Notes under the pieces: generated by a model
Database searches by the model: none
Told to the model about the DNA's origin: nothing
The model's input: only the letters and a program-made list of their open reading frames with translations
Made by a program: the position numbers and the translations under genes
Assembly: GCA_963580285.1 (NCBI GenBank)
Contig: OY757026.1
Coordinates: 85,720,651 to 85,784,650, forward strand
Direction: 5' to 3'
Origin: Lucinisca nassula
Taxonomy: Eukaryota > Mollusca > Bivalvia > Lucinida > Lucinidae
DNA: 64,000 bases
Shown: piece by piece, positions 32,436 through 43,439 of the stretch
Layout of the letters: the number at the start of each line of letters is the position of its first letter
How positions within the stretch are numbered: the first letter of the stretch is position 1

Positions 32436-33295
32436 TATACTGAACCGAAAAAGAAACGCAACTCCAAATATAAATGCGAGTATTTGCAGAAAAAATCATG
32501 CTTGCAGAAAATCGATTTAATGACGCAATAATAGAATCATACCATAGAGAATTCAATTTCCAGTGAGAATGTTTGGAACACAAACAAATCCGTTTTGTCA
32601 AAGAGGTAGTCATTTCACAAGTTAAAAACATAAGCAGTTAATATCGAGAATGTCCTCCGTTTGTATTCAGTCCTGCGTCATGTACAGGATTAAACAATTT
32701 GCTCTCTGCCTGGGGAATAGCATTCCACTCTGGTATGAGCGCGAGGCGCAAGGCTTGACGCGTTGTTGGCGGCTGGGGCGGTTACGTACGCGCCTATCAA
32801 AGACGTCCCGCAAATGTTCTGTAGGGGAGAGAGATCTGGACTATACGGAGGCCAGTGCATCACGTCAACGTTGCTTTGCCGAAGAAACGCTATGCTGAGC
32901 CTTGCTATATGCGTCCGAGCGTTATCCTGTTGAAACGTAACGTTGTGCGGTCGTACATATGGGCCAACTACCGGTCGTGAAACGACGTCAAAGTAATGCT
33001 GAACCGTCAAAGATCCATCAGTGAATACCAGACCACACCATCAACCCACCGCGTCCAAATCGATCACGCTCAACCAAACAATTGTCACGATAACGCTCTC
33101 TGTCACGCCTATACATACGTTGACGGCCGCCAGCTCTGTACAACAAGTACCTGGACTTGTCAGAAAACATTACGTTACGCCACTGACGAAGATGAAACAG
33201 GTTTGGCCTATGTTGTGTGAGCCACGCCATTCTAACCTGACGTCGTCGTGGTGTTAATGGCAAACCAAACTTCACATCAATGATACTCACTTGGT
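32436..33295 (-). pseudogene. Tc1-like transposase, truncated and mutated
   Basis: A cut-and-paste transposase of the Tc1/mariner superfamily, which normally catalyses excision and insertion at TA sites. The frame 33290-33018 has NVMFSDKSRYLL with the first catalytic Asp (44). A two-base loss near 33011-33016 shifts into 33010-32690, which carries FQQDNARTH with the second Asp (29) and WPPYSPDLSPLQN. Exactly 34 residues after that Asp, Gln64 replaces the catalytic Glu of the usual SPIEH, so the DD34E triad is broken. The N-terminal DNA-binding half is missing beyond 33295. At the far end, TACTGAACCGAAAAAGAAAC near 32440 looks like a Tc1 terminus. Confidence 0.85.
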
Positions 33296-33329
33296 CCTAT
33301 TTCAAAAGTGTTCAAATGGTTTCTGTCCG

Positions 33330-33535
33330 TTGCACATCTAGGTCACAGGAGCTAAAAATAGATTTTCTAACTGAAAAGTTAAAAAGTCTTTTTCCCTGAA
33401 ACTGCAAGGCCCAGTTCTTTGATATTTGGTTTGTAGCTTCCTCTAGTGGACCTCTACCAAGATTATTCAAATTCGAGCCCTGGAGCAAAAAATGCCCCCG
33501 CATAAGGGCATACTGGTTATACATTGGCTTTTATT
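33330..33535 (+). repeat. Single unit of the GGACCTCTACCAAGATT repeat
   Basis: AAGGCCCAGTTCTTTGATAT, TAGTGGACCTCTACCAAGAT and GGGCATACTGG match units of the arrays at 35609-36105 and 37088-37390. Confidence 0.75.
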
Positions 33536-33587
33536 TATTTATTTTTTATGGTTTGTCTTCGGGGGTTTATGTCGCTTATATTATTAC

Positions 33588-35395
33588 GTGTCCCCCGATT
33601 TTTTTTTCGGAGAGACATATTCCCCCCCCCCCGGGCATCTGTCTGTCCGTCCGTCTGTCTGTCTGTCCGTCTGTCACACATTCTATAACTTGGAAACCGT
33701 TCGAGCTATCTTCACGAAACTTTACTTAAATATTAATCAGCATTAGACGACGTGCAGTGCGCAAGAACTATACCTCTCGCATTTATACTTTTTGAATTAT
33801 CTCCCTTGGAAGTTTGTCGGTATGTATATATGTATGGGCAAATCGTGTCCGGTCAATAACTTTCTTATTTTCAGATGGATTTTAAAATTACTTGGCAGAA
33901 ATATTAACAACCATAAGACGATGTGTGGTGCGCATCAGGCAGGTCGGTACCTCAAAGGTCAAGGCATACTTAGAGGTCAAAGGTCAAAAAAGCGGCCTTT
34001 TTTCTGGTTTGGTCAATAACTTTCTTATTTTTAGATGGATTTTAAAATTACTCGGCAGAAATATTAACAACCATACAACGATGTGTGGTACGCATGAGGC
34101 AGGTCGGTACCTAAAAGGTCAAGGTCATACTTAGAGGTCAAAGGTCAAAAATGGGCCTTTTTCGCGTTTGGTCGATAACTTTCGTATTTTGCAATGGAAT
34201 TTAAAATCACTTGGCAGTAATGTTAACCAATATAAGACGATGTGTTGCATGGATGACCCAGGTTGATACCTCAGTGGTCAAGGTCATACTTAGAGGTCAA
34301 AGGTAGAAAAGGGGCCTTTTTCCGGGTTTTGTCAATAACTTGCTTATTTTTAGATAGAATTTGAAGTTACTTGGCAAAAATGTTAACTATCTTAAGACGA
34401 TGAGTTGCATGCATGATTCGGTTTGGTACCTATAATGTCAAGGTCATACATAGAGGTCTTAGGTAAAAAAGGGGCCTTTTTCGTGTTTGGTCAATAACTT
34501 TCTTATTTTTAGATGGAATTTGAAATTGCTTGGCAGAAATGTTAACCACCATGAGGTGATGTGTTGCACGCATGATCAAGTTTGGTACCTGAAAGGTCAA
34601 GGTCATACATAAAGGTTAAAGGTAAAAAGGGGCTTTTTTCGTTTTTAATCAATAACGCTCTTGTTTTTAAATAAATTTTGAAATTACTTGGCAGAAATGT
34701 TAACCACCATGAGACTATGAGTTGCGTGCATGACCCAAGTTGGTACCTCAAATGTCAAGGTCGTACTAAGAGGTCAAAAGACAAAAAGGGACCTTTTTAG
34801 TGTTCAGTCAATAACTTTCTTATTCCTGGATATATTGTGAAATTACTTGGCAGAAATGTTAACCATAATGAGACGATGTGGTGCACGCTAGACTCAGGTC
34901 GGTACCTCCAAGATCAAGGTCATACTAAGAGGTCAGAGGTAAAAAAAAGTTTGTTTTTTTGTGTCCAGTCAATAACATTTTTTATTTCTGGATGGACTTT
35001 ATAAAGTAACCATGCAGAAATGTGTACCGTCAATAGACTACGAGTCATGTGCAAGACCAAGGTCCATACCTCCAATGTCAAGGCCATACCTAGAGGTCAA
35101 AGGTAAAAAAGGGACAGTCAATAACTTCCTTATTTTTTGATGAATTATTACTTGGCAGAAATGTTTACCATCATGAGACCTCAAAGGTCAAGGCCATACT
35201 TAGAGGTCAAAGGTAAAACATGGCTTTTTTGTGTACGTCCAATAACGTTTTTATTTTTCTATGAACATTTTTTAAGTTACTTTGCAGAAATGTTCATCTT
35301 CATTAGATGATGTGTTGCACGCAAGACCCAGCTCAATACCTCCAATGTCAAGGCTATACGAGGTAAAAAACGGGGGGGGGGGGGCCTCTGTGTTT
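33588..35395. repeat. ~157-bp tandem array with TCTG microsatellite start
   Basis: Opens with CCCCCGATTTTTTTTTCGG, a C-run and (TCTG/TCCG)n at 33640-33675. About ten units follow with GGTCAATAACTTTCTTATTT, ACTTGGCAGAAATGTTAACC, AGACGATGTGTTGC and GTCAAGGTCATACTTAGAGG, spaced about 157 bp (33851, 34010, 34167 and onward). It ends in a G-run near 35372. The order of microsatellite then minisatellite core recalls bivalve pearl/Helentron-like elements. Confidence 0.85.
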
Positions 35396-35404
35396 TTGTA
35401 GAAA

Positions 35405-35608
35405 AGCAAATTCTTGTTTTATTTTGGATAGCCTATTGGCCATTTTGTGGGAAAGTAACTGTTCTTTTGGCTTTCCGCTATTGGTGTTTCCGTTTGGGTC
35501 TGTTGCTTCATGCTTGTATTTCTTTCCCTTTGATGTGTCTGATGGGAGCTGTGGGTTAATTTAACTGTTACAGTATTGATTCCTGATCTTTGCCTCCACT
35601 TCTATTTT
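35405..35608 (+). mobile_element. PLE 3'-end fragment between two arrays
   Basis: TTTTATTTTGGATAGCC through TTTGCCTCCACTTCTATTTT. It separates the 157-bp array from the next array and is 5'-truncated. Confidence 0.8.
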
Positions 35609-36105
35609 TATATATAGGGAAAACCTTTAAAAATATTCTTATATGAAACCAGAAGCCCCAGTTCTTTGGAATTTGGTATGAAGCTCCATCTAGCGGACCT
35701 CTACCAAGATTGTTCAAATTACAGCTCTGGGCCAAAAATGCCTCCGCCCCAGGGCCTACCGGTTTTACATAGGCTTATATAGGGAACACCTTTAAAAATA
35801 TTCTTTTCTGAAACAAGAAGACTCAGGTCTTTGATATTTGGTATGAGGCTTCATCTAGTGGACCTCTACCAAGATTGTTCAAATTATAGCCCTGGGACCA
35901 AAAATGCCGCTGCGCCAGGGCCTACTGGTTTTACTTAGGCCTATATAGGGAAAACCTTAAAACATCGTATCTGAAACCAGAAGGTCCAGGTCTTTGATAT
36001 TTGGTATGAAGCTTCATCTAGTGGACCTCTACCAAGAATGTTCAAATTATAGCCATGTACCCTAAAATGCTCTCGCACCAGGGCCTACTGGTTTTGCATT
36101 GGCTT
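35609..36105 (+). repeat. ~160-bp tandem array (GGACCTCTACCAAGATT), left part
   Basis: Three units of AGGGAAAACCTTTAAAA, CAGGTCTTTGATATTTGGTA, TAGTGGACCTCTACCAAGAT and CCAGGGCCTACTGGTTTTAC. Interrupted at 36105 (TTGGCTTAT) by PLE sequence and resumed at 37088 (TATATAGGAAAACC). Confidence 0.85.
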
Positions 36106-36362
36106 ATTGCCAGTTCCAAGGCGGTTTTTCTGTCGCGGTTTATTTTTGTTATCGTTTGTCTTTGGTGGGTGTTTGTGTCGCTTATATTATTTTATTTTGG
36201 ATAGTCTATTGGCAATTTTGTGGGAAAGTAACTGTCTTTTTGGCTTTCCACTATTGGTGTTTCCATTGGGGTCTGTTGTTTCATGTTTGTGTTCCTTTCT
36301 CTTTGGTGTCTCTGATGGGAGCTGTGGGCTAATTCCTGATCATTTGTTTTTTATTCCTGATC
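36106..36362 (+). mobile_element. PLE 3'-end fragment, first of a head-to-tail pair
   Basis: CAGTTCCAAGGCGGTTTTTC through GTGGGAAAGTAACTGTC to TTCCTGATC, then a T-run. A longer PLE piece follows directly. Together they interrupt the tandem array. Confidence 0.8.
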
Positions 36363-37087
36363 CTGATTGCATGCATGGTAGTTAACCCAATCACGGTTGA
36401 CAACTTCGCTTCCCTCTTTAATTGCACGCCGGTGGGTCAGGCCTCCGGTTCTATGACCGTTCCAGCGTAAAGCCTTATTGAGAATTAGAGAGATCTACTT
36501 CAAGGTAATGTTGATTCGTGCCTGATGCTCTATCTCTGGTCGGATCCATCGGAGTCTAACTGTTGGTTTTCTTTTGCACCAGCATTTCAGTGGTTTCTTG
36601 CCGTCGAGTCCTCACCGTTGTTTCATCTCTGTTGTTTCATCTCTGTTGTTGTTTGATTATCTGTGTTCACGGAGATGTTGCACTGATGAGTTAGGAGGCC
36701 TTCATGCGGTCTGAACAAATTATTTGTCTTAATCGCGACGGAAGTAAGGGCGAGGACTGTGGCCACGTAAAATCGATTTAAGCACCCCCCTCCCCCCTCC
36801 CCCCCCCCCATCCAGTGGAATTCGTTTTCGCTGACCGTTCCAAGGCGGTTCTTCTGTAGCGGTTTATTTTTGTTATGGTTTGTCTTTGGGTGTTTGTGTC
36901 GCTTATATTATTTATTTGGATAGCCCATTGGCCATTTTGTGGGAAAGTAACTGTCCTTTTGGCTTTCCGCTATTGATGTTTCCGTTAGGTCTGTTGTTTC
37001 ATGTTTATGATTCTTTCCCTTTGGTGTCTCTGATGGGAGGTGTGCGTTGATTGTATCGATTCTTGAACATTGCCTCCACTTCTACTT
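36363..37087 (+). mobile_element. PLE 3' module, near-complete, second of the pair
   Basis: Begins in the C-terminal coding remnant (GCATGCATGGTAGTTAACCC) and carries the whole 3' module with an expanded C-tract at 36785-36812. It ends ATTGCCTCCACTTCTACTTT at 37087, where the array resumes. Confidence 0.85.
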
Positions 37088-37390
37088 TTATATAGGAAAA
37101 CCTCTAAAAATCTTCTCGTCTGAAGCCAGAAGGCCCAGGTCTTTGAAATTTGGTATGAAGCTTCATTTAGTGGATCTCTACCAAGATTGTTCAAATTATA
37201 GCTCTAAGTCCAAAAATGCCCCAGCTGCAGAGCCTACTAGTTTTACACAGGCTTATATAGGAAAAACGTTTAGAAATCTTCTTGTCTGAAATCAGAAGGC
37301 CCAGATCTCTCATATTTGGTTTGAAGCTTCATCTAGTGGATCTCTACCAAGATTGTTTAGATAATTGCCCTGGGGCCAAAAATGCGTTTC
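37088..37390 (+). repeat. GGACCTCTACCAAGATT array, right part
   Basis: Two units continuing the array left at 36105, ending at CAAAAATGCGTTTC where a foldback element begins. Confidence 0.85.
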
Positions 37391-37860
37391 ATTTGATCGA
37401 AAACGTATGTGGAATCGCACGGCAAGCCTCGCGATTCTACAAGCGTTCTCGAAGCCTTGCCTAATGAATTTGATATCAAAAGACACACACCTGGTATACC
37501 CAATTTATCATATGACATCACGTCTGGGAGTGTAATAACGCCATGTAATATTTTCGATGATCCACTAGTGGATTAAATATGCAAATTAGCTAGATACGTT
37601 CTGTAACGTAACATGTACGACGTCCTTAATGACGTCGCGTTTACTAACAGCGGAATATTGACATTTTTGTAAACAATCCTGCATAAAATGCGTTTTAAAT
37701 GTCATATGATAAATAGAATCTTGCAATCGTGCTAATGTATTATTGATTTTATTGAACTCGTTGAGGAAAAGGGAAGAAATGCTCGGCAAAGCCTAGCATT
37801 TTATCCCTTTTTCTCAACTCGTTTAATAAATTCAATAATACCTGAGCACTCATGTAAGAT
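37391..37860. mobile_element. Foldback element with hairpins at both ends, copy 1
   Basis: Left hairpin 37395-37455 (GATCGAAAACG, GGAATCGC, loop ACGGCAAGCCTC, GCGATTCT, CGTTCTCGAAG). Right hairpin 37738-37840 (TTGATTTTATTGAACTCGTT, AAATGC, loop TCGGCAAAGCCTA, GCATTTTATCCC). Between them lie GATATCAAAAGACAC, GGGAGTGTAATAACGCCATG and TAGCTAGATACGT. The reverse-complement copy is at 42537-42930. Confidence 0.75.
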
Positions 37861-37953
37861 CCTCTTTGTATATAAAGCATCGTTTACTAGATGGAAGCCA
37901 ACCTAATTCATAAAACATTTCATTGGATTGTGTAGGAAAATCGGTACGTAATA

Positions 37954-38152
37954 CAGTAAATTCTGCTATTTAGATCACCTAAAAAGACTAAATCTGCTAT
38001 AAAAAGCTTATTTATTTCGTTACAGCTATTCTTTCTTGTTTTCCACATACAGTGTCCTCTGGTCAGAGACCACCTTTGGGACTGTTCAAAAGTGGTCTTA
38101 AAGACCATTTTTGAACAGTCCCAAAGGTGGTCTTAATAGAGGAATTTTACTG
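37954..38152. mobile_element. Tigger/pogo-type MITE, copy 1
   Basis: Termini CAGTAAATTCTGCTATT and AATAGAGGAATTTTACTG, flanked by TA on both sides (37952-37953, 38153-38154). Inside is a long hairpin TTTGGGACTGTTCAAAAGTGG / CCATTTTTGAACAGTCCCAAA. Interior and termini match 53895-54099. Confidence 0.85.
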
Positions 38153-38464
38153 TATTATGTGGGCTGCGCGTTTTTGGAGTTTTGTTTTCCTGTTGACGAG
38201 GCATGATCAGGAAGAAGTTCTCCATACTACTGACCCCTAATCAATTAATGGTAGGATGTACCCCTGGTAAAATTTCTTTTGGACATTGGTAGGTAGATAA
38301 TTCGTCACTTCCCTCAACAATGATATCGTTGATGAGATTGCAGAGCATAGATCGTAAATGGGATTTGACCAAGCAAGTCTATCACCAATAAGTAATTTTG
38401 GTTACTTGTATGTTTAAATCGAGCATTATCAAATTAGAGGTTTAAAGGGTGGACTTTTGTTAAA
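38153..38464. other. No gene recognised
   Basis: AT-rich spacer between the Tigger-type MITE and the LINE fragment. It may hold further LINE debris, but nothing is recognisable. Confidence 0.45.
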
Positions 38465-38731
38465 TTATGCGTCGTGCCTAGAACCATGTAATAAAATATG
38501 CAGTTTGTTCCGACATCTGCTGTCGTTCGCTGTGTCAGCGGAACATTGAAATTTCATTTCGACTGTTTCCATGTTTACGTCATGTATGTGACAAGTAGCG
38601 TCGTCTGCGAAGACGTCTGAAGGATATTTTTTCATAAAGAATGGCAAACCATTGATTAAAAGTAAGACCAGAAATTCAACTTCGGTGAAGTTGATGTCGC
38701 ACCTGCTCCCCACCTGCCCAACACAAAACAT
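38465..38731 (-). pseudogene. LINE reverse-transcriptase palm fragment (FADD)
   Basis: The 88-codon frame holds INGLPFF and SDVFADDATCHI, the LINE RT palm with catalytic FADD at residues 41-44, followed by NMETVEMKFQCSADTAND. The expected PQGS-L-GPLLF block before it is degraded. No flanking RT motifs are readable, so this is an isolated remnant of a CR1/Jockey-like LINE. Confidence 0.7.
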
Positions 38732-38769
38732 AAAAGTTTATTTAAGGCAGAAGAGATGAATATAGGGCT

Positions 38770-39975
38770 TTGAGAAGAATCCATAGCCTATATATGTGAG
38801 GTAAAAAACTAACTAATTTCACAATGTGATAAAATGAACTAAAATGATCCAAGAATTATATCCAAAGCATATGAACATCCTCATATCATTGAGAAAACAC
38901 AAGCTAAGTTTCAAAATGATTAGTATAAAACTGTAAGAGTAGTTGCGATGACGAGGTACCTATCATATATCAACTGAAGGTTAACAATGACTAAGTCACA
39001 ATGTGGAAAAAGTGACAAAAATTGATCCGAAGATTAAGTCGAAACCACATGCAGGGCCTCATGCCATGGCAAAAACACATGCAAAATTTCAAAATGATTA
39101 GTTAAATACTGTAAGAGGAGTTGCGGTGACAAAGAGGTACCTCCTGTTTACGAATTGCAGCTTAAAAATGACACACTGCGCAAAAAGCGACAAAAATATT
39201 CTGAGAATTATGTCGAAATCACATGCACCTCCTCATACGATGGCAAAAGCACATGCAAAGTTTAAAAATGATTGGTATAAAACTGTAAGAGGAGTTGCGA
39301 TGACAAGAGGTACCTATCACATATCAATTGAAGGTTAAAAATGACTAAGTTCATAATGTGGAAAAAGTGATAAAAATTGATCCGAAGTTAAAGTCCAAAC
39401 CACATGCACATCCTCATACCATAGCAAAAACACACACAAAGTTTCAAAATGATCAATATAAAACTGTAATAGGAGTTGCGATGACAAGAGGTACCTATTG
39501 TATATCAACTAAAGCATAAAAATGGCTAAGTTCATAATGTGCAAAAAGTGAAAAAAAATATTCTGAGAATTATGTCGAAACCACATGCACATCCTCAAAC
39601 CATGGCGAAAGCACACGCAAAGCTTCAAAATGATTGGTATAAAAAATGTAGGAGGAGTTGCGATGACAAGAGGTACCTATCATATATCAATTGCAGGTTA
39701 ACAATTCACAATGTGGAAAGTGACAAAAATTGATCGGGACGATAAAGTCCAAACCACATGCGCATCCTCATACCATGGCAAAAACACGCAAAGTTTCAAA
39801 ATAATCGGTATGAAACTGCAGGAGGAGTTGCGATGACAAGACACCCAGTGTAAAATGTTGACGGAAAGACGGACGGACAACCAGACTGACGAACGGACGC
39901 AAGGACGAACGAACGGACGGACGGACGGACGGAAACTTGCACGCCTATGTCTTCCTGCTACAGCAGGTGCGACAA
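38770..39975. repeat. ~180-bp tandem array with GGAC microsatellite end
   Basis: About six units carry CACAATGTGGAAAAAGTGAC, AAACCACATGCACATCCTCA, CATGGCAAAAACACA.GCAAA and GTAAGAGGAGTTGCGATGAC. The array ends in AAAGACGGACGGACAACC and (GGAC)n (39905-39940), then TATGTCTTCCTGCTACAGCA. The TCTG/GGAC microsatellite lies at the opposite end from that of the arrays at 33.6 and 59.8 kb, so this one runs in the other orientation. Confidence 0.85.
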
Positions 39976-40309
39976 AAAGTGTGTACCCAAGACTGAAGGC
40001 TTCTGGGACCCCAGATTAGACATGCATAAAATTTGACAAGCCTCTACCGCTATGGACAGCTTGTTTACGATTACTCAAGAAGGAAACAAACAAGCCGACA
40101 GACTTAGCACTAAATTTGTAGCAAGCCAGTTTACGCAATAAGAATTGATGGCCAGCTAAATCGATCGACTTTCGAAAATTGAAAAATAATGCACCGTTTT
40201 ATCCCAAATATCTATGCTGTCCATCCACTGGACTATTAGTTTAACAAGTGCCGCCTGACAGTTGTTTTTGATGAAAACCGGATCGACTTTCGTGAATGAG
40301 TTTGTACAT
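39976..40309. other. No gene recognised
   Basis: Unique-looking sequence with no supported frame. Confidence 0.45.
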
Positions 40310-40397
40310 ATTTAAATTTAAGTTCCAGAAAATTTGGAAGCAGCGCCTCCAATATGACCTTATTAATCGTGGGGGACGATAAACCTAAATTCAAACT
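40310..40397 (+). mobile_element. SINE-like 3' tail fragment (GGGGCTTGAAG family)
   Basis: AAATTTGGAAGCAGCGCCTC, CAATATGACC and GGGGGACGATAAACCTAAAT match the family's last ~85 bp. 5'-truncated. Confidence 0.6.
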
Positions 40398-40494
40398 CTG
40401 GGGGTGGTGGTCGGGGTGGGGTGGGGGGTCATCGGAACCCGCTGATTATGGTAGTTCTGGGGGGTACCCACCGACTACGTGGGAATATGTTATT

Positions 40495-40638
40495 TTGGGT
40501 TGAGTTAATCGCTTACGTATAAGCCTGCCCAGGAAATTTGTGGATAGGTAAATTGACTGGCTCATAAATGATCTAAATAGTGTTGAATGGGAAGCTATAC
40601 TCCAAATCAATGAATCAGTCAAACAAACAAACAAAATA
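40495..40638 (+). mobile_element. tRNA-headed SINE body, 5'-truncated
   Basis: TTAATCGCTTACGTATAAGC, CTGCCCAGGAAATTTGTGG and AAATGATCTAAATAGTGTTG followed by a CAAA tail match the body and tail of 8529-8836 without the tRNA head. Confidence 0.75.
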
Positions 40639-40870
40639 TAATATAATGCCGTAATTCTCTACCGCCCCCCCCCCCCACCCCCGTTCTTATATTTCGTCTC
40701 GGTAAGGATGGATGGAACGGGAATATTCGGTTATTATATATAGACTACATGCTATGCTATAAAATGGTTTATTATCAATTTACGTATGTGCTTTTTATTG
40801 TTCGTATGTCAGTATTTATTGTTTTCATTCTGTCATGACATGTATATGTTTTCATATTGGCGGAATTAAA

Positions 40871-40983
<113 letters not shown>

Positions 40984-41235
40984 ATGTCAATGCTTGGACG
41001 AGTCTGTGTGAATGCCAAATACCGTTTAAAGAAAGGTATTTGGTATTGTATATCATTCTAATATTGAAGCACCTCTCCCAAACCATAACATAAATATGTT
41101 ATTGCTATCAATGTATGTGTATTCGCTATTTGCTGCTTGCTATCCTGTATATGAAAGTTATTGTATAGGTATATGTATATATCTCATGGGCCGAAATGGC
41201 TTTTTGCATCAATAAAGTATCGTATCGTATTTAAA
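40984..41235 (+). mobile_element. Possible LINE 3' end
   Basis: Ends TGGGCCGAAATGGCTTTTTG, CATCAATAAAGTATCGTATC, a form (AATAAA followed by a short TATCG repeat) common at 3' ends of some non-LTR elements. No coding remnant is attached. Confidence 0.35.
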
Positions 41236-41659
41236 TATTTACATTTCCAGTGTAAAGTCTTATGTAAACCTATAGAAAACAATATGGTTCATACTTCCAT
41301 GAACGCATCGAGTCACGTAATTTTCAGTGACGTCAAGTGACGTCAGTCCAAACCATTGTTCTCCATGAGCGTTAGTGACGTCAACGCTGTTTCGCTCTTT
41401 GTATTAAAGCAGCTAGTAAATGTTTTTCAGCTTTGAAAGTTTGCTCTATGAGCATTTTTGCCCAGTGATGAGGGGAAAAGAATGCAAATATAATCAATCA
41501 ACTTATTTTTTCTGCTTTTCATGAAAGTATGAACGACAGCGGGTCGCTAGCAAAGTTTACATAAACCCCGTTGGAGTTTATTTACTTTGCACGCGATCCA
41601 CTGCGTTTATACTTTCATGAACTGCAGAAAAAATGAAATTAATTTCTTTAATTTGTTAG
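41236..41659. other. No gene recognised
   Basis: Contains CAGTGACGTCAAGTGACGTC and GTTAGTGACGTCAACG (41325-41390), three GTGACGTCA-type words close together. No supported frame. Confidence 0.45.
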
Positions 41660-41966
41660 ATGTTTTTCTTTGCTTTTTTTCAAAGATTTTTTACATTTTA
41701 GGCAAATTAAAAGTGGCCTATAGTTATAGGGATCTGATGTTTGTTCGCCCATGTATATTGGGTACACGTTTGTCGATTTCAGTTCGTTGGGAAATAAGCC
41801 ATAACGTTAATGAGATGAGATATAGAAGGCGGCAGTCCGCTGCCATTTTAATAATCTTTGGACCTATGCCAGCTAGACCCGTAGCTGTAGCAGGGTCTAA
41901 GTCATTTATAAAAGATACGACTTGTTCTACTGTAAAAAAGGGGCTATTGAAGCATATATTTTATCG
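41660..41966 (-). pseudogene. LINE reverse-transcriptase N-terminal fragment
   Basis: Reverse-strand translation gives FFTVEQVVSFINDLDPATAT, then GLAGIGPKIIKMAA, the typical pre-RT 'kATGLDGIGPKILK' block of CR1/Jockey-type LINEs. A shifted frame then gives NVYPIYMGEQTSDPYNYRPL with the NYRP motif. At least two frameshifts. Its 5' side abuts a minus-strand PLE 3' end at 41968. Confidence 0.75.
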
Positions 41967-41967
41967 A

Positions 41968-42178
41968 TACAATTTCCCTCAGCTTCCATCAGAGACACAC
42001 AAGTGAAGGAAACACCAACATGAAATAACTGGACCTTAATGGAAACACCAACAGCGGAAAGCCAAAAGGACAGTTCCTTTCCCACAAAATGGTCGATTGG
42101 CTATCCAAAACAAAACATAATAACCGATACACCCACTCAAAGACGAAATATAACAAAACAAAAACAAATCGCGACAGG
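41968..42178 (-). mobile_element. PLE 3'-end fragment
   Basis: ATCGATACAATTTCCCTCAG through GAAAGCCAAAAGGACAG to ACAAATCGCGACAG, the reverse of the terminal module. Both ends are trimmed. Confidence 0.75.
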
Positions 42179-42234
42179 TACCTTTTGATTGGTTGTGTTG
42201 GAGTAATCCTTGTGGGTCATATGGTGTCGTCTCC

Positions 42235-42475
42235 CAGGGAACAGAAGAACGTGACTGAGGAGAAGGATAGGCAAAGGTGAAGGACATAGAAGAAAAAGAA
42301 AATGAAAGTAATATTATAAACTAAAGCAATAACAACACCCCCCCCCCTCCCTCTACCCTTGCCTGCTGCAACGACAGCAAGCCTTGCCGAACTATAAGCA
42401 AGTACCAGTTGGTCCCCAGTGACGTAAGATACACGACACCTTCGTCTCACCCCGCCCCTCCCCAAACACACTGAA
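42235..42475 (+). mobile_element. Interspersed repeat family X, copy 2
   Basis: AGGAGAAGGATAGGCAAAGG, a C-tract, CTTGCCTGCTGCAACGACAG, AAGTACCAGTTGGTCCCC and ACGTAAGATACACGACACC parallel 48490-48690 and the reverse of 18940-19290. Confidence 0.55.
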
Positions 42476-42536
42476 AGGAAAGGAAATAATTTTCTCCTGC
42501 GTATGAGTAATAGAGGTTCTTACAAAAGTGTTCATG

Positions 42537-42930
42537 TATTATTGAATTTATTAAACGAATTGAGGAATAGGGATAAAATGCGAGGCTTTGCCGAGCATTT
42601 TATCCCTTTTCCTCAACGAGTCTAATAAATTCAATTATACATGAGCACGAATGCAAGATTCTATTTATCATATGTCATTTAAAACGCATTTAAGGACGTC
42701 GTACATGTAACGTTACGGGACGTATCTAGCTAATTTGCATATTTAATCCAATAGTGGATTATCAGAAATATTACATGGCGTTATGACACTCCCAGACGCG
42801 ACGTCATATGACAAATGTGGTATAACAGGTAAGTGTCTTTTGATATCAACTTTATCTGGCAAGACTTCGAGAACGCTTGTAGAATCGCGAGGCTTACCGA
42901 GCGATTCTACATGCGTTTTCGATCAAATAA
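42537..42930. mobile_element. Foldback element with hairpins at both ends, copy 2 (inverted)
   Basis: Reverse complement of 37391-37860. Left hairpin 42537-42638 (TTATTAAACGAATTGAGGAA, ATAAAATGC, loop GAGGCTTTGCCGA, GCATTTTATCCC, CTCAACGAG). Right hairpin 42867-42923 (TTCGAGAACGC, GTAGAATCGC, loop GAGGCTTACCGA, GCGATTCTAC, GCGTTTTCGATC). No coding capacity. Confidence 0.78.
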
Positions 42931-43439
42931 CAAGATTCTGATATTCTATTTATTAGTTAATACCAATGTACACTCTTAAATTTTTGGCAATTTTCCCAGC
43001 AGTCCAGTTCTTAGAAGTTCAATGTCACGTTGACCTGATAAAGCTCTCTTGTCCTGAGATAGCATATGTTTATCAGGTCAATTGCTACAATACGATTAAA
43101 ATAGGGGGTGACTGATGAAATTCTTTCCCTGTAGAGATGACACGGTTATCAACGACAATGCATGTTCAAATATTTGCCTGCCTTATTGCGTAATCATACT
43201 AAGAATCACATTCGTTTTAAATCTTGCTAAGTGTCCAAAGAGAAGAATAATATCAATAAGTAATCTCTTGGGTCTTAAATTATTGTTTGCTATTGAAAGC
43301 CTTGTGTCTGTATCTTTGTCAATTAAGGATCCAATTAAGCTTCTATCTGTTGAACAATTAAGTAACATGATATCAGTTCGATTTCAGAGAGAACGTGGAG
43401 GAAACAGCTACGAGCTGGATACATGTATTTGTTAATATT
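42931..43439. other. No gene recognised
   Basis: Holds a 106-codon plus frame (43115-43435) with a hydrophobic run but no recognisable family. Confidence 0.4.

Noticed and set aside
40984..41235. Polyadenylation site of a host gene (CAATAAAGTATCG)
   Set aside because: No upstream coding sequence. The short tandem TATCG at the end favours a LINE 3' end.
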